Shown piece by piece: positions 7,371 to 14,877 of a stretch of DNA of 39,486 nt. This stretch comes from Bacteroidales bacterium. Lineage in GTDB: Bacteria; Bacteroidota; Bacteroidia; Bacteroidales; UBA932. Under the pieces are notes generated by a model. The model was not told the DNA's origin. It saw nothing but the letters and a program-made list of their open reading frames with translations, and did no database searches. The stretch lies in the NCBI GenBank assembly GCA_017934185.1, contig JAGBJY010000014.1, positions 1-39,486 on the forward strand. Direction: 5' to 3'. Each line of letters opens with the position of its first letter. The first letter of the stretch is position 1. A program made the position numbers and the translations under genes.

Positions 7371-7610
7371 ATGAAGAATCGTATATTCGCAATAGAGGTT
7401 TCTGCCGCAAAAGGCGCCATTATTCTTGCCTCAGATGAAGAGTATGATGAAGATGCAGTGAAAGAGTTGCCTTTCTATCTTGACCATGCTGAATACGTTA
7501 AAAAAGACTTTGTGCTTGGATGGATAAAGGAACACGCCAAAGATTATTTTGAGTGTTTTGCTGACTGTTGCCAATTCATACGTGACTTTGAAAACATGAT
7601 GGAGGAATAG
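7371..7610 (+). CDS. Small acidic early protein, 79 aa
   Basis: ATG 7371 sits four bases after the MuB-like stop. The product is acidic, with a DEEYDEDAVKEL stretch and a Cys/Phe-rich C-terminus. Base composition is clearly more AT-rich than the MuB gene, as is the next small gene, suggesting a separately acquired pair. No family recognised. Confidence 0.6.
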   Translation: MKNRIFAIEVSAAKGAIILASDEEYDEDAVKELPFYLDHAEYVKKDFVLGWIKEHAKDYFECFADCCQFIRDFENMMEE

Positions 7611-7613
7611 GAT

Positions 7614-7763
7614 ATGGGTATAACGGATAAAAAATATCTTCTTGATACCATTATAACGGCCGTATCTGAATATTGTTACGAATCTGGAGACACGGATTTC
7701 AACATAAAAGTAGATATTCAAGCCGATTACGGTTGGTGCTCCGCTACCGAAATAAAAGAATAA
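7614..7763 (+). CDS. Small early protein, 49 aa
   Basis: A 50-codon frame from ATG 7614 to TAA 7763, three bases behind the previous small gene and one base before the RecA-fold ATPase gene. The tight packing and shared AT-rich composition support expression. The product begins MGITDKKYLLDT and ends ATEIKE. Function unknown. Confidence 0.55.
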   Translation: MGITDKKYLLDTIITAVSEYCYESGDTDFNIKVDIQADYGWCSATEIKE

Positions 7764-7764
7764 T

Positions 7765-8394
7765 ATGAAACGGTCTATCTCAGCAGTGCAGGCGCTGGCG
7801 GTGCGCAATAAGACGCTGGAGGTGGCTCCCGAATGGCGGGGTTGCCTGGGCGATGAGATTGCGCGTCACGGCGTAGTCTTCATCTGGGGCAACAGCGGCA
7901 ACGGCAAGAGTTCGGTCGTGATGGCTTTTGCCAAGATGCTGGCCGCCTGCGGGAAGGTGCTCTACGTGTCAAAGGAGGAGGGGTACGGATTGAGCTTTCA
8001 GAACACCCTTCGCCGGTTCAGCATGCAGGAGTGCGGAAATGCCTTCCAGGTGGTGGACAAGGAGACGGTCGAGAGCCTGACGGAGCGCCTTGACAAGGCC
8101 AGGAGCCCGGAGTTTGTGATCATCGATTCGGTGCAGGCCATGGGCATCGGTTCCCGGGCATTCAAGGAGCTGCAGGGCCACTTCCGTAACAAGCTGCTGG
8201 TGCTGGTCTCCCAGGCAGACGGAAAGCGTCCCTTGGGGCGTGCCGCGCAGAACATGATGTACGAGGCGGATCTGAAGTTGTGGGTGGAAGGGCATACGGT
8301 GTTCTCGAAGGGCCGGTTTATGGGTGAGACAAAGGAATTCGTCACCTGGGAGGAAGGTGCCCAGCGCTACTGGGAGGGACGCAAAAAGGAGTAA
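7765..8394 (+). CDS. RecA-fold P-loop ATPase, 209 aa
   Basis: Walker A GNSGNGKSS with Lys48, Walker B FVIIDSVQ with Asp121, and LLVLVSQ after it as sensor-like strand. The order and spacing match the single RecA/RadA/KaiC-like core, like AAA_25 or phage RadA-type proteins. It has no zinc finger or Lon-like tail, so it is only the motor domain. In this position (early replication block) a role in recombination or replisome loading is likely but inferred. Confidence 0.8.
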   Translation: MKRSISAVQALAVRNKTLEVAPEWRGCLGDEIARHGVVFIWGNSGNGKSSVVMAFAKMLAACGKVLYVSKEEGYGLSFQNTLRRFSMQECGNAFQVVDKETVESLTERLDKARSPEFVIIDSVQAMGIGSRAFKELQGHFRNKLLVLVSQADGKRPLGRAAQNMMYEADLKLWVEGHTVFSKGRFMGETKEFVTWEEGAQRYWEGRKKE

Positions 8395-8398
8395 GTGT

Positions 8399-9106
8399 AT
8401 GCCAAAAAGTGAAGTCTATAACTGCGATTGCATGGATTATATGAAGACGCTCCCTGATAAGGCGTTTTCATTAGCCATTGCAGACCCTCCTTATGGGATT
8501 GGTATATCCAAGAGCACTTCTTTAGGAAAGAAAAGCTCAGCTAAAACATTAACATATTATCCTAAAAATAACTGGGATAACAATATCCCTTCTAAAGCTT
8601 TTTTTACTGAGCTGTTTCGCATTTCAGAAAACCAGATAATATTTGGTGCAAATTACTTCTGTCACATGTTACCACCCTCGCCATGTTGGGTGGTTTGGGA
8701 TAAGTTACAGCCCGAGGATATATCTTTTGCAATGGCGGAACTAATTTATACTTCTTTTAGGAGAAGCACACAGATGGTTAGAGTATCAAGGGCATTTATT
8801 GGAAATAAAGTCTCTAATAATGAATATCTTGCACAAAAGTGGGTAAAAATCCACCCCACACAGAAACCAATTTGCTTGTATAGTTGGATTTTGAACAAGT
8901 TTGCAAATAAGGGAGACACAATATTTGACCCGATGATGGGGAGCCAGTCTAGCAGGATTGCAGCATATAAAATGGGTTTTGACTATGTGGGCTGCGAATT
9001 GGATTCTGAGTATTTTGAACGAGGGGGGGGGAGATTTGAGAAGGAATGTTTAGGCAAAGAAATATGCGAAAACGGTATAACAATAATACAGCAAACCTTG
9101 TTTTGA
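8399..9106 (+). CDS. DNA methyltransferase (DPPY class), 235 aa
   Basis: Motif IV DPPY at residues 29-32, near the N-terminus, and motif I-like FDPMMGSQSS near residue 180 give the beta-class order (catalytic motif first) of N6-adenine or N4-cytosine methyltransferases. HPTQKP precedes motif I, as in this family. No restriction partner is nearby, so an orphan enzyme protecting phage DNA is the simplest reading. The gene is distinctly AT-rich next to its GC-rich neighbours, indicating recent acquisition. A run of nine G (9023-9031) lies in the codons for the C-terminal part. ATG 8399 is preferred to the upstream start that would run inside the ATPase gene. Confidence 0.88.
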   Translation: MPKSEVYNCDCMDYMKTLPDKAFSLAIADPPYGIGISKSTSLGKKSSAKTLTYYPKNNWDNNIPSKAFFTELFRISENQIIFGANYFCHMLPPSPCWVVWDKLQPEDISFAMAELIYTSFRRSTQMVRVSRAFIGNKVSNNEYLAQKWVKIHPTQKPICLYSWILNKFANKGDTIFDPMMGSQSSRIAAYKMGFDYVGCELDSEYFERGGGRFEKECLGKEICENGITIIQQTLF

Positions 9107-9107
9107 T

Positions 9108-9410
9108 ATGGATATGGCTACAATCGTAATACGTTCAAGGACTAAGGACCACATAACGGGAGATTACTTCTGGGAGTATTGCCGGCTCGATGTCTGGAGG
9201 GACGGCATGGGGCTCATCCGGACCAGGGGCAAGAGCATTACCAGGCAGCAGGCCAAGGCGTACATCGAGAGGAACGGCCTGACGGAGTCACACTCCACCC
9301 CGGACGGGCAGATATATGAAGCGCCGGACAGGCCGTTCAAGAGTCTTTTTCCCAACGGGATAAGGACCCGCCAGGAACTTGAAGCAATAGAAAAAACCGA
9401 TCATATATGA
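9108..9410 (+). CDS. Early phage protein, 100 aa, unrecognised
   Basis: Starts one base after the methyltransferase stop and overlaps the next start by four bases. The product is basic and beta-like in the first half, then has a helical QQAKAYIERNG segment. ATG 9114 is an alternative start. It is part of the early operon; no function can be given. Confidence 0.6.
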   Translation: MDMATIVIRSRTKDHITGDYFWEYCRLDVWRDGMGLIRTRGKSITRQQAKAYIERNGLTESHSTPDGQIYEAPDRPFKSLFPNGIRTRQELEAIEKTDHI

Positions 9411-9865
9411 AACGCAACTACAAACATTTCTACGCGCTGCTCAAGGAGCATCCGCAGGTAGACAAGGATGAACTTGTCCTGCAATTCACTGACGGCCGCA
9501 CGACTCATCTCACGGAGATGACCGGGAAGGAGTACATGCAGATGGTCGGTGCCCTGGAGGAAGCGTCCGCACCGTCCAGGGCGGAACTCAAGCGCTGGAG
9601 GTCCTCTGCCCTTCTTCGCATCGGCCGCCTGGGCATCAACACCATCGACAACTGGGACGGCATCAACGCCTTCGTCTCCTCAAAGAAGATTGCCGGCAAG
9701 CCGTTTTATGAACTCACTGTAGCAGACTTGCAGCAGTTGGTGAGGAAGTTGGAGTCCATCGAGCGGAAGGGTGGCTTGAAGTCGGCCGAAGAAAAGCCAG
9801 AGGAGCCTCATCCTGCGGCCTTACAGGCACTTTCATGGATTCCGCGCTCTACGGTAGCATCGTAA
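9407..9865 (+). CDS. GemA/Mu gp16-like protein, 152 aa
   Basis: The central and C-terminal region (about residues 60-125) contains W-D-G-I-N-A-F and a helix pair ending LQQLVRKLESIE, resembling the gp16/GemA family (DUF1018) found in Mu-like phages, usually just before the late regulators. The gene overlaps the previous one by four bases. GemA modulates host gene expression in Mu; the same role here is only an inference. Confidence 0.55.
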   Translation: MKRNYKHFYALLKEHPQVDKDELVLQFTDGRTTHLTEMTGKEYMQMVGALEEASAPSRAELKRWRSSALLRIGRLGINTIDNWDGINAFVSSKKIAGKPFYELTVADLQQLVRKLESIERKGGLKSAEEKPEEPHPAALQALSWIPRSTVAS

Positions 9866-9893
9866 CAGGAAACACACTTAAAACAGTAATCTA

Positions 9894-10358
9894 ATGGAAA
9901 AGGAAAGAACATTATCTTCGGGCGTCGATACGACGTTCAAAGACAAGGATGGGAAGGCCATCCAAGTGCATTCCTATGTGAAGGATGCCAACGGAAACAA
10001 GTATTACATCAACAGCCATTGCCAGGCTGTCCCTGAAGGCGGAGAAGCCCCTGCAGTGGAACTTCGCAGTCTCCTGGAGTCCTCTGAGGTGACCGTCATG
10101 ACGGCGGCCGAGGTGCTGAATGCTCCTTCTCCGGAACCCCGGCGCAGACGCGGTGGCCGTCGCTCGAAGCAGGAGACCCCCGCAGAAGAGACCCGTCTGC
10201 CGGCTGCGCAGAGTGGCCAGGAGAATAATTCTGAAGGGCTGCAGCCTGTCGATATGCGCATGGTCCTGTCCGTCATTCCGGACAATGTCCTGGCCGGGGA
10301 ACTGCGCCGGAGAGGATATTATCTTACGGCCGTAAAGCCTGCCGTGATTACCCTTTAA
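9894..10358 (+). CDS. Early phage protein with basic linker, 154 aa
   Basis: An N-terminal beta-like domain (about 10-60, with KDANGNKYYINSH) is followed by an Arg-rich, disordered-looking linker (about 82-110, RRRRGGRR) and a short helical C-terminus. The linker suggests nucleic-acid contact. Not recognised. Confidence 0.55.
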   Translation: MEKERTLSSGVDTTFKDKDGKAIQVHSYVKDANGNKYYINSHCQAVPEGGEAPAVELRSLLESSEVTVMTAAEVLNAPSPEPRRRRGGRRSKQETPAEETRLPAAQSGQENNSEGLQPVDMRMVLSVIPDNVLAGELRRRGYYLTAVKPAVITL

Positions 10359-10369
10359 ACATCGTTCAA

Positions 10370-10708
10370 ATGAAGCAGATTGTACCGGAACTGTCACGCA
10401 CTGCAGCCAAGGAACTGGTAGATGAGCAACGGAAAGAATACCGGTTCATTGGTTCAGAAAGGCGCATTCCAGGACTGATTTTGTGGGAATACGACCTGAC
10501 TACCGGAGAACTCCGACAGGCGCCGATGAAGAAAGAACTGCAGTTGACCATCGACGGCCGGCTGAACAAAAACAACAAAGTGGAAGCCGGGCAGTTTTGC
10601 CTGTATGTCCAGGCGATCAACCAGGAAAACGCCATGCGAAAAGTCCGGTCGATGCTTCGGAGAAAAACCATCAGAAACAAACTCTTAAAACAGGATAACA
10701 ATGGATAA
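10370..10708 (+). CDS. Early phage protein, 112 aa
   Basis: Helical N-terminus, a central beta part (about 25-70) and a strongly basic C-terminal helix (about 85-108, MRKVRSMLRRKT). It overlaps the DUF3164 gene by eight bases. Unknown function; the basic tail suggests DNA or RNA binding. Confidence 0.55.
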   Translation: MKQIVPELSRTAAKELVDEQRKEYRFIGSERRIPGLILWEYDLTTGELRQAPMKKELQLTIDGRLNKNNKVEAGQFCLYVQAINQENAMRKVRSMLRRKTIRNKLLKQDNNG

Positions 10709-11387
10709 CAGCAAGACCAAGGCGGTGGAGATGACCGCCGAAGAATTCGCCGCTTTCCAGGCCTTCAAGGCCGAGCAGGCGAAGAAAGAAGCGGAGGCCC
10801 GTGTAGAGGCGCTTCGTAACGGCTATTCCGAGATGGCCGAGGCCTTCATCAAAAAGACCATCAAGAAACTGACTCCGCTGTCGGAGAACATCCGGAAAAA
10901 GAAGGAGGAAGTGCTGGAGGAGTTCTCTGCGCTGCAAAAACTCAAGGCAGAACTGTTGCAGATCGACGGCAAGGACATGCCGAAGTCGCATACCTTCACC
11001 AACAAGGAGGGCACCATGCGTGTGACCATCGGCGTTTATGAGACCGACGCTTATGATGACACCGTGGAAGAGGGCATCGCCAAGGTGAAGGGCTACATCG
11101 AGAGCCTGGCCCAGGATGAGCGGTCGCAACAGTTGGTGAAGATGGTGATGAGCCTGCTGGCCAGGTCGGCCAACGGTGCCCTGAAGGCGTCCCGCGTGGT
11201 GCGCCTGCACAAGTTGGCCGATGAGTCCGGAGATCCCACCTTCATCGAAGGCGTGCGCATCATCGAGGCGGCCTACCGGCCCGCTGTCAGCCGCACGTAC
11301 ATCCGCTGTGAGGTGCGCACCATTGATCCTGCTTCTCAGGTGATCAAAGACTGGGAAGCGCTTCCCCTTGGAATGACGGAGTCCTAG
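10701..11387 (+). CDS. DUF3164 family protein, 228 aa
   Basis: A long Lys/Glu coiled coil (about residues 10-90) is followed by a region (about 95-215) with SRVVRLHKL and TYIRCEVR...W..LPL, matching the DUF3164 pattern in Mu-like phages, where the genes lie in the early region near gam/gemA. The family's biochemical role is not established. Operon position fits. Confidence 0.75.
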   Translation: MDNSKTKAVEMTAEEFAAFQAFKAEQAKKEAEARVEALRNGYSEMAEAFIKKTIKKLTPLSENIRKKKEEVLEEFSALQKLKAELLQIDGKDMPKSHTFTNKEGTMRVTIGVYETDAYDDTVEEGIAKVKGYIESLAQDERSQQLVKMVMSLLARSANGALKASRVVRLHKLADESGDPTFIEGVRIIEAAYRPAVSRTYIRCEVRTIDPASQVIKDWEALPLGMTES

Positions 11388-11407
11388 ATTAACAGGAGGT
11401 GTTCAGG

Positions 11408-11686
11408 ATGAAGCACAAGCGCAACAGTCGGCTCATAGACAAGCGGAACAGGAAGATCTGCGCCCGGTATTACTACTGGACGGAGGTACAGCGCATGCGC
11501 TTTGACGATGCCATCCACCAGTTGTCAGAAGAGGAATTCTTCCTGAGCGAGGCGACCATCCTGAACATCCTCCGTAAGATGGAGCGTATCGGCACGGCCG
11601 AACTTCTGCGTAACGCCGGGCTCAAGCGCCCCAGGAAAGCACCCGCCATCACGGCGGACATGCTGGCCTTTATGTCTGATAAGTAA
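11408..11686 (+). CDS. HTH protein in the Mor/late-activator position, 92 aa
   Basis: ATG 11408 lies nine bases after an AGGAGG; the GTG at 11399 would overlap it. The protein is very basic, with RNRKICARYYY followed by an HTH-like LSEEEFFLSEATILNILRKM (about residues 41-60). RN..I..RY...LSE.FFLSE.TI is a recurrent pattern in small Bacteroidota phage and element proteins. It is the last gene before the RNA-rich switch region, where Mu places mor, so it is the best candidate for a late-gene activator. Homology to Mor itself is not certain. Confidence 0.6.
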   Translation: MKHKRNSRLIDKRNRKICARYYYWTEVQRMRFDDAIHQLSEEEFFLSEATILNILRKMERIGTAELLRNAGLKRPRKAPAITADMLAFMSDK

Positions 11687-11715
11687 ACAAGGTGCAGAAA
11701 AGCCCGTAGTGATAC

Positions 11716-11806
11716 GTGCAGGGAAAATCCGTTTGATTCCGAATCTTCATTAGTTTCATAAATATCATAACCGTCAACTTCCCGAATTTTCCCGCTGCAC
11801 TTTTTT
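11716..11806 (+). ncRNA. Structured leader/terminator-like RNA before the 11817 gene
   Basis: GTGCAGGGAAAAT (11716-11728) faces ATTTTCCCGCTGCAC (11786-11800), which pair with a two-base bulge; inside is a small GATTC/GAATC hairpin. TTTTTT (11801-11806) follows at once, so the element can act as a long intrinsic terminator or attenuator before the gene at 11817. No strong promoter is seen within it. Confidence 0.5.
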
Positions 11807-11816
11807 AAAACATACA

Positions 11817-12440
11817 ATGAAAAGAGAAGAAATGAACTACATTCCAGCAGACAAACTGATTGCCGAGATAGAAAGCCGTATGGCGGATTGTAAACTCCCG
11901 GATGGAACATTCCCGACAAAAACAAATGCCGTCAGATACGAAGAACTTTCCTGCCTTCGCAATTTAATCACCTCTCTCCAGCAGGAGCAGCCGGATAATG
12001 AAGATATAGACAAGGTTGCACAAGAACTTTATGAGTATCTTTATGAACTCAAGAGGCGCAACAATGTCCCGACTAATCTTTATGACAAGCAAGAGATTAT
12101 TGACCTTTGGAAGGCCGGGATTGAATATGGACGCAATCATCCGAAGCAGGAGCAGCCTTCCCTTCCCTCCGGCCTTGACGAAGCGGCGATAGATGCGGCG
12201 CAGTTAGATATGCAGGATAGGCAGATAATGGAGGCAACGAATGATGAAAGACTACGATATTCACGAATCTTCAGACGCGGTTTCAAAGCCGGAGCGGAGT
12301 GGATGGCGGGACAGGGATTGGAAGGTGAACAGTGTATTGGGCATTATGATGCCGAATATGGCCAAGTAATGACCTCTTGTCATTTTCGTGCAAAATTAAA
12401 AGATGGCGAGGAATGCCTTATCATCCGAAAGAAACAGTAA
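11817..12440 (+). CDS. Gut-phage modular protein, 207 aa
   Basis: Acidic and helical, with a glutamine/proline linker repeated twice (about residues 57-61 and 117-122, QQEQP and KQEQP) separating three helical blocks; the last contains FKAGAEWMAGQG, a phrase common in unassigned proteins of Bacteroidales phages. It is AT-richer than the structural genes and lies between two structured RNA segments. Function unknown. Confidence 0.6.
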   Translation: MKREEMNYIPADKLIAEIESRMADCKLPDGTFPTKTNAVRYEELSCLRNLITSLQQEQPDNEDIDKVAQELYEYLYELKRRNNVPTNLYDKQEIIDLWKAGIEYGRNHPKQEQPSLPSGLDEAAIDAAQLDMQDRQIMEATNDERLRYSRIFRRGFKAGAEWMAGQGLEGEQCIGHYDAEYGQVMTSCHFRAKLKDGEECLIIRKKQ

Positions 12441-12445
12441 CCATA

Positions 12446-12550
12446 GGGCGCGTCAAAGGCAGTGATTAAGAGTAACCTTGCAAGCAAATTTGGGATTGCT
12501 GGTGAAGCCGACATCGTAGAGCCAAAGTGAGGATGCCACGCGCCCTTTTT
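12446..12550 (+). ncRNA. Candidate structured RNA with closing stem and U-run
   Basis: GGGCGCGT (12446-12453) pairs perfectly with ACGCGCCC (12538-12545), enclosing 84 bases with internal hairpins (AAGG/CCTT and AGCAA/TTGCT), and is followed by TTTTT (12546-12550). For a plain terminator the loop is far too long, so a folded RNA ending in an intrinsic terminator is more likely. No clear own promoter; it may be processed from the upstream transcript. I do not recognise it as a known class. Confidence 0.5.
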
Positions 12551-12581
12551 ATTAACCCGACGAAAGCCGTGCTTAAAGGTC

Positions 12582-12612
12582 TTGCAAAAGTAAAAAAAAA
12601 TAAAGATATTTG
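12582..12612 (+). promoter_or_regulatory. Promoter for the 12616 RNA
   Basis: TTGC (12582-12585), exactly 19 bases, then GATATTTG (12605-12612), one mismatch from TAnnTTTG. The predicted start (about 12616-12618) coincides with the first base of the long helix of the following RNA. An A-rich spacer adds to the promoter-like look. Confidence 0.7.
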
Positions 12613-12615
12613 CCA

Positions 12616-12761
12616 TGTCCAACATATAGCGCGATCTTGAATGAGGAACCCCTCCCTCATTAGGATTTGGCAAAGAGTGAGTTACTCAGGTCCGTCGTGT
12701 CCGTAAGGCTCGACAGCATTTTGCCTCAGGCACTATGTGTTGGACAGGACCTGAGTTTTTA
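12616..12761 (+). ncRNA. Structured RNA with two interleaved helices (pseudoknot or switch)
   Basis: Bases 12616-12629 pair with 12733-12746 (14 bp, one G-U). Bases 12684-12693 (ACTCAGGTCC) pair perfectly with 12747-12756 (GGACCTGAGT), which is followed by TTTT. The two helices interleave, with their 3' strands adjacent, so they form a pseudoknot or exclude one another. Further hairpins: AATGAGG/CCTCATT (about 12639-12660), GUCG...CC-GUAA-GG...CGAC (GNRA tetraloop, about 12694-12714) and TGCC-TCA-GGCA (about 12722-12732). The transcript runs into the BRO-N gene at 12774, whose start codon region repeats TGTCCAACA from the RNA 5' end. Confidence 0.65.
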
Positions 12762-12773
12762 TCGTTTTTAGCA

Positions 12774-13508
12774 ATGTCCAACACTAAAAACTCCGCTGGC
12801 ACCGTACTGCCGCAGGCGTTCACCTTCAACGCTTCCAACCAGCAGGTGAGGACCGTCACCATCGACGGGGAGCCTTACTTCGTCGCAGCTGATGTCTGCA
12901 GTTGCCTTTCCATTTCAAACAACCGCCAGGCCGTGGCCTCATTGGATGACGATGAGAAAAGGGTGTCAGTAGTAATGACACCCTTGGGAGGACCGCAATC
13001 TATGACGGTTATTAACGAGTCCGGCCTTTACGATCTGATCTTCCAGTCGCGCAAGCCGGAGGCGAAGGCCTTCCGGAAGTGGGTGACCTCGGAGGTGCTG
13101 CCAGCGCTCCGCAAGACCGGAGAGTACCGCCTGCAGGCCCGGAAGACCGGGCGTCCCATCCGCGGGGAGCGGGTGAACGCCGACATCCTCAATCTCCTCT
13201 GGCTGATCGGCGAGAGCCTGGAGCCCGGGGACATCTCCACTCTGGCGCTTGAACTGGGCGTATGCCGGCAGACGGTGAGCCGTGTGCTCAACGGCCAGCA
13301 GCGCAGCAGCCGGGTGCTGATGGCGCTGTACCGGAAGGCCCAGCAGAACCGCGAGGCCTTCCTGCTCTACAACCAGCCCCGCATGATGGCGGACCGCCTC
13401 GTTAGCGGGGAGCCTGTACCCCCTGGGAATCACCTGCCGGCCGTGCGCTTCGACGGCCGCAAGCGCGGCGCCCAGCACGGAAACCAGAATGCGCGGAAAA
13501 ACAAGTAG
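12774..13508 (+). CDS. BRO-N antirepressor-like protein, 244 aa
   Basis: Residues about 10-115 form a BRO-N domain (VTIDGEPYFVAADVC...SLDDDEKR...VINESGLYDLIFQSRKPEAKAF), typical of phage antirepressors. The rest contains a HTH-like stretch (about 150-185, LALELGVCRQTVSRVLNG) and a basic glycine/asparagine-rich tail. It is the first protein after the structured RNA at 12616. I start at ATG 12774; an earlier in-frame ATG at 12735 would lie inside the RNA helix. Its start region can pair with the RNA (12738-12746), so translation may be RNA-controlled. The likely role is relief of repression or control of the lytic switch. Confidence 0.8.
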   Translation: MSNTKNSAGTVLPQAFTFNASNQQVRTVTIDGEPYFVAADVCSCLSISNNRQAVASLDDDEKRVSVVMTPLGGPQSMTVINESGLYDLIFQSRKPEAKAFRKWVTSEVLPALRKTGEYRLQARKTGRPIRGERVNADILNLLWLIGESLEPGDISTLALELGVCRQTVSRVLNGQQRSSRVLMALYRKAQQNREAFLLYNQPRMMADRLVSGEPVPPGNHLPAVRFDGRKRGAQHGNQNARKNK

Positions 13509-13517
13509 GAGGGCGCC

Positions 13518-13730
13518 ATGGTAAGCTTTGAGAAGGAAGGCCTGGTGATAAGGCTTTCAGGCGTAGACGTGGAAGGCTGGCTGGAGCTTATGTCCCAGCT
13601 GTCGGTAGCCCTGATGCTGGCCAGCACGGCCGACAATGATATTATGCCGGAAGGCGGCCTCTGGCGGGTCGCCAATCTGATAGAGGACCTTCTGCCGGAC
13701 TGGGAAACCGCCCGCAAGATGGAACAGTGA
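13518..13730 (+). CDS. Small phage protein, 70 aa
   Basis: Begins nine bases after the antirepressor-like gene with GGAGGGC just before ATG. Predominantly helical, weakly acidic, with a hydrophobic middle (SQLSVALMLAS). It is the last rightward gene before the convergent head operon. No family recognised. Confidence 0.6.
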   Translation: MVSFEKEGLVIRLSGVDVEGWLELMSQLSVALMLASTADNDIMPEGGLWRVANLIEDLLPDWETARKMEQ

Positions 13731-13733
13731 ATA

Positions 13734-13763
13734 AATAACCCGCGGCACTCACCGCGGGTTATT
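13734..13763. terminator. Bidirectional terminator between convergent operons
   Basis: AATAACCCGCGG (13734-13745) and CCGCGGGTTATT (13752-13763) form a perfect 12-bp stem with a 6-base loop, A/T-rich at both ends. It separates the rightward switch region from the leftward head operon and should stop transcription from both sides. Confidence 0.9.
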
Positions 13764-13765
13764 CG

Positions 13766-14266
13766 TTAATGAAGGGTGTGACCGATGGTCACTTTTAGCG
13801 TGACATGTGCAGGTTCCGTCTCCGGCTCCAACCGCTCCGTCACTACGCCCGTGTATGTCTGCTCGTAGACCTTGATACCGTGGTCCCAGGTGTAGAAGCG
13901 GGAATTGGTGCGGATAAGTTGCGCTTCGTCATCTATCCGGTATCCCTGCAGCAACTTGTGCACCTTGGCACGCAAGGCGGCTCTCTCGGATATCCTGTCC
14001 GTGGTGGTGGATCCGTAGTGGGTGTCGTCGTAGCAGTCGATGATGAGCCGTGCACGGACGGTGGCCTCTCCCTTCTGCGAAAGGCCGGCGATGTTGCTCC
14101 AGGAGACATCGGCTGCGTCGATGAGAAGGGCCGGGAAGGTCAACGGGTAGGTGTCACGGTTCTCCTGGTTGATCATCTCCAGTTGGCCGTAGTCTTCGTC
14201 GATGGTGGAGAGTTCGGGCATCTGTTGCCCGAACAGGTTAATGAGACTTTCCAGTAGTTTTTCCAT
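13766..14266 (-). CDS. Head-tail completion/tail terminator-like protein, 166 aa
   Basis: Last gene of the leftward head operon, overlapping the gpG-like gene by 29 bases. It has an N-terminal helix with LLESLINLFG, then an alpha/beta region including TFPALLIDAADVSW and a RARLIIDCYDDTHYG strand-turn. This layout resembles the small gp37/tail terminator proteins of Mu-like phages that cap the tail tube, but I see no diagnostic motif. Confidence 0.55.
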   Translation of the reverse strand: MEKLLESLINLFGQQMPELSTIDEDYGQLEMINQENRDTYPLTFPALLIDAADVSWSNIAGLSQKGEATVRARLIIDCYDDTHYGSTTTDRISERAALRAKVHKLLQGYRIDDEAQLIRTNSRFYTWDHGIKVYEQTYTGVVTERLEPETEPAHVTLKVTIGHTLH

Positions 14267-14828
14267 TTGAGTGAGTGTTTATAAAGTTCTGCAGTTCTTT
14301 GTTGACGACATCCTGTACGATGGCATCCACCTCCTTGCTGGGGCCCAGGAAGTGCCGTCGGGGAATCTTTATCCGGCTGCCGGGTTTCTTGAGCGCCATG
14401 CGCTTCCAAAACTCCGTCTCCGGAGCATTGACGCCCATCCGCTCCTTGTGCTCCAGGTGCTTTGCCCAGAAGAAACGGCGCATCCGCTGAGTGACGCCTA
14501 TTTCGTCGCCTTCATTGTGGGTGGCCGCGTAGACTTCATTGTTACGGATGATCACCTTTCCGGGAAGCGGCTCATAGTCGGTATTCATCATCAGGTGGTT
14601 GCTTCCGGAGAGAAGGGGGCCGTACTGGCCGGAAGCACCCCGGAAGCCCAGGGAGGTGCGCAGCGGTGTCTGCCAGGCCTCTCCTCCGTAGAAGCGCCCC
14701 TTCCGGAAGTTCTCCCGGACGGATGCCTGGACAGCCCGGCCGACCTTCACCGGCAGCGTTCGCTGGTAAAGTTTCATCAGGTCTTCCAGGTTCTCCCTGA
14801 TCATCTTTTCAATGTCCGGTGCTGGCAT
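14238..14828 (-). CDS. Virion morphogenesis protein, Mu gpG-like, 196 aa
   Basis: Matches the Phage_tail_S/virion morphogenesis family (Mu gpG): an N-terminal helix, then NFRKGRFYGGEAWQ, LLSGSNHLM, VYAATHNEG and a C-terminal PRRHFLGPSKEVD. The HNEG and PxRxFLG phrases are hallmarks. It acts in head-tail joining or tail assembly. Gene order F-G is the same as in Mu. Two small rightward transcripts appear to be encoded in the gap between this gene and F. Confidence 0.85.
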   Translation of the reverse strand: MPAPDIEKMIRENLEDLMKLYQRTLPVKVGRAVQASVRENFRKGRFYGGEAWQTPLRTSLGFRGASGQYGPLLSGSNHLMMNTDYEPLPGKVIIRNNEVYAATHNEGDEIGVTQRMRRFFWAKHLEHKERMGVNAPETEFWKRMALKKPGSRIKIPRRHFLGPSKEVDAIVQDVVNKELQNFINTHSNGKTTGKSH

Positions 14829-14842
14829 TTTTTCGCTATTTG

Positions 14843-14873
14843 TTTGATTTTTGTTTTATTTTGTCTACCTTTG
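14843..14873 (+). promoter_or_regulatory. Perfect consensus promoter, rightward
   Basis: TTTG (14843-14846), 19 bases, TACCTTTG (14866-14873): every position of the Bacteroidota consensus TTTG-N19-TAnnTTTG is met. It points against the head operon. Expected transcription start about 14878. Confidence 0.85.
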
Positions 14874-14877
14874 CTTT

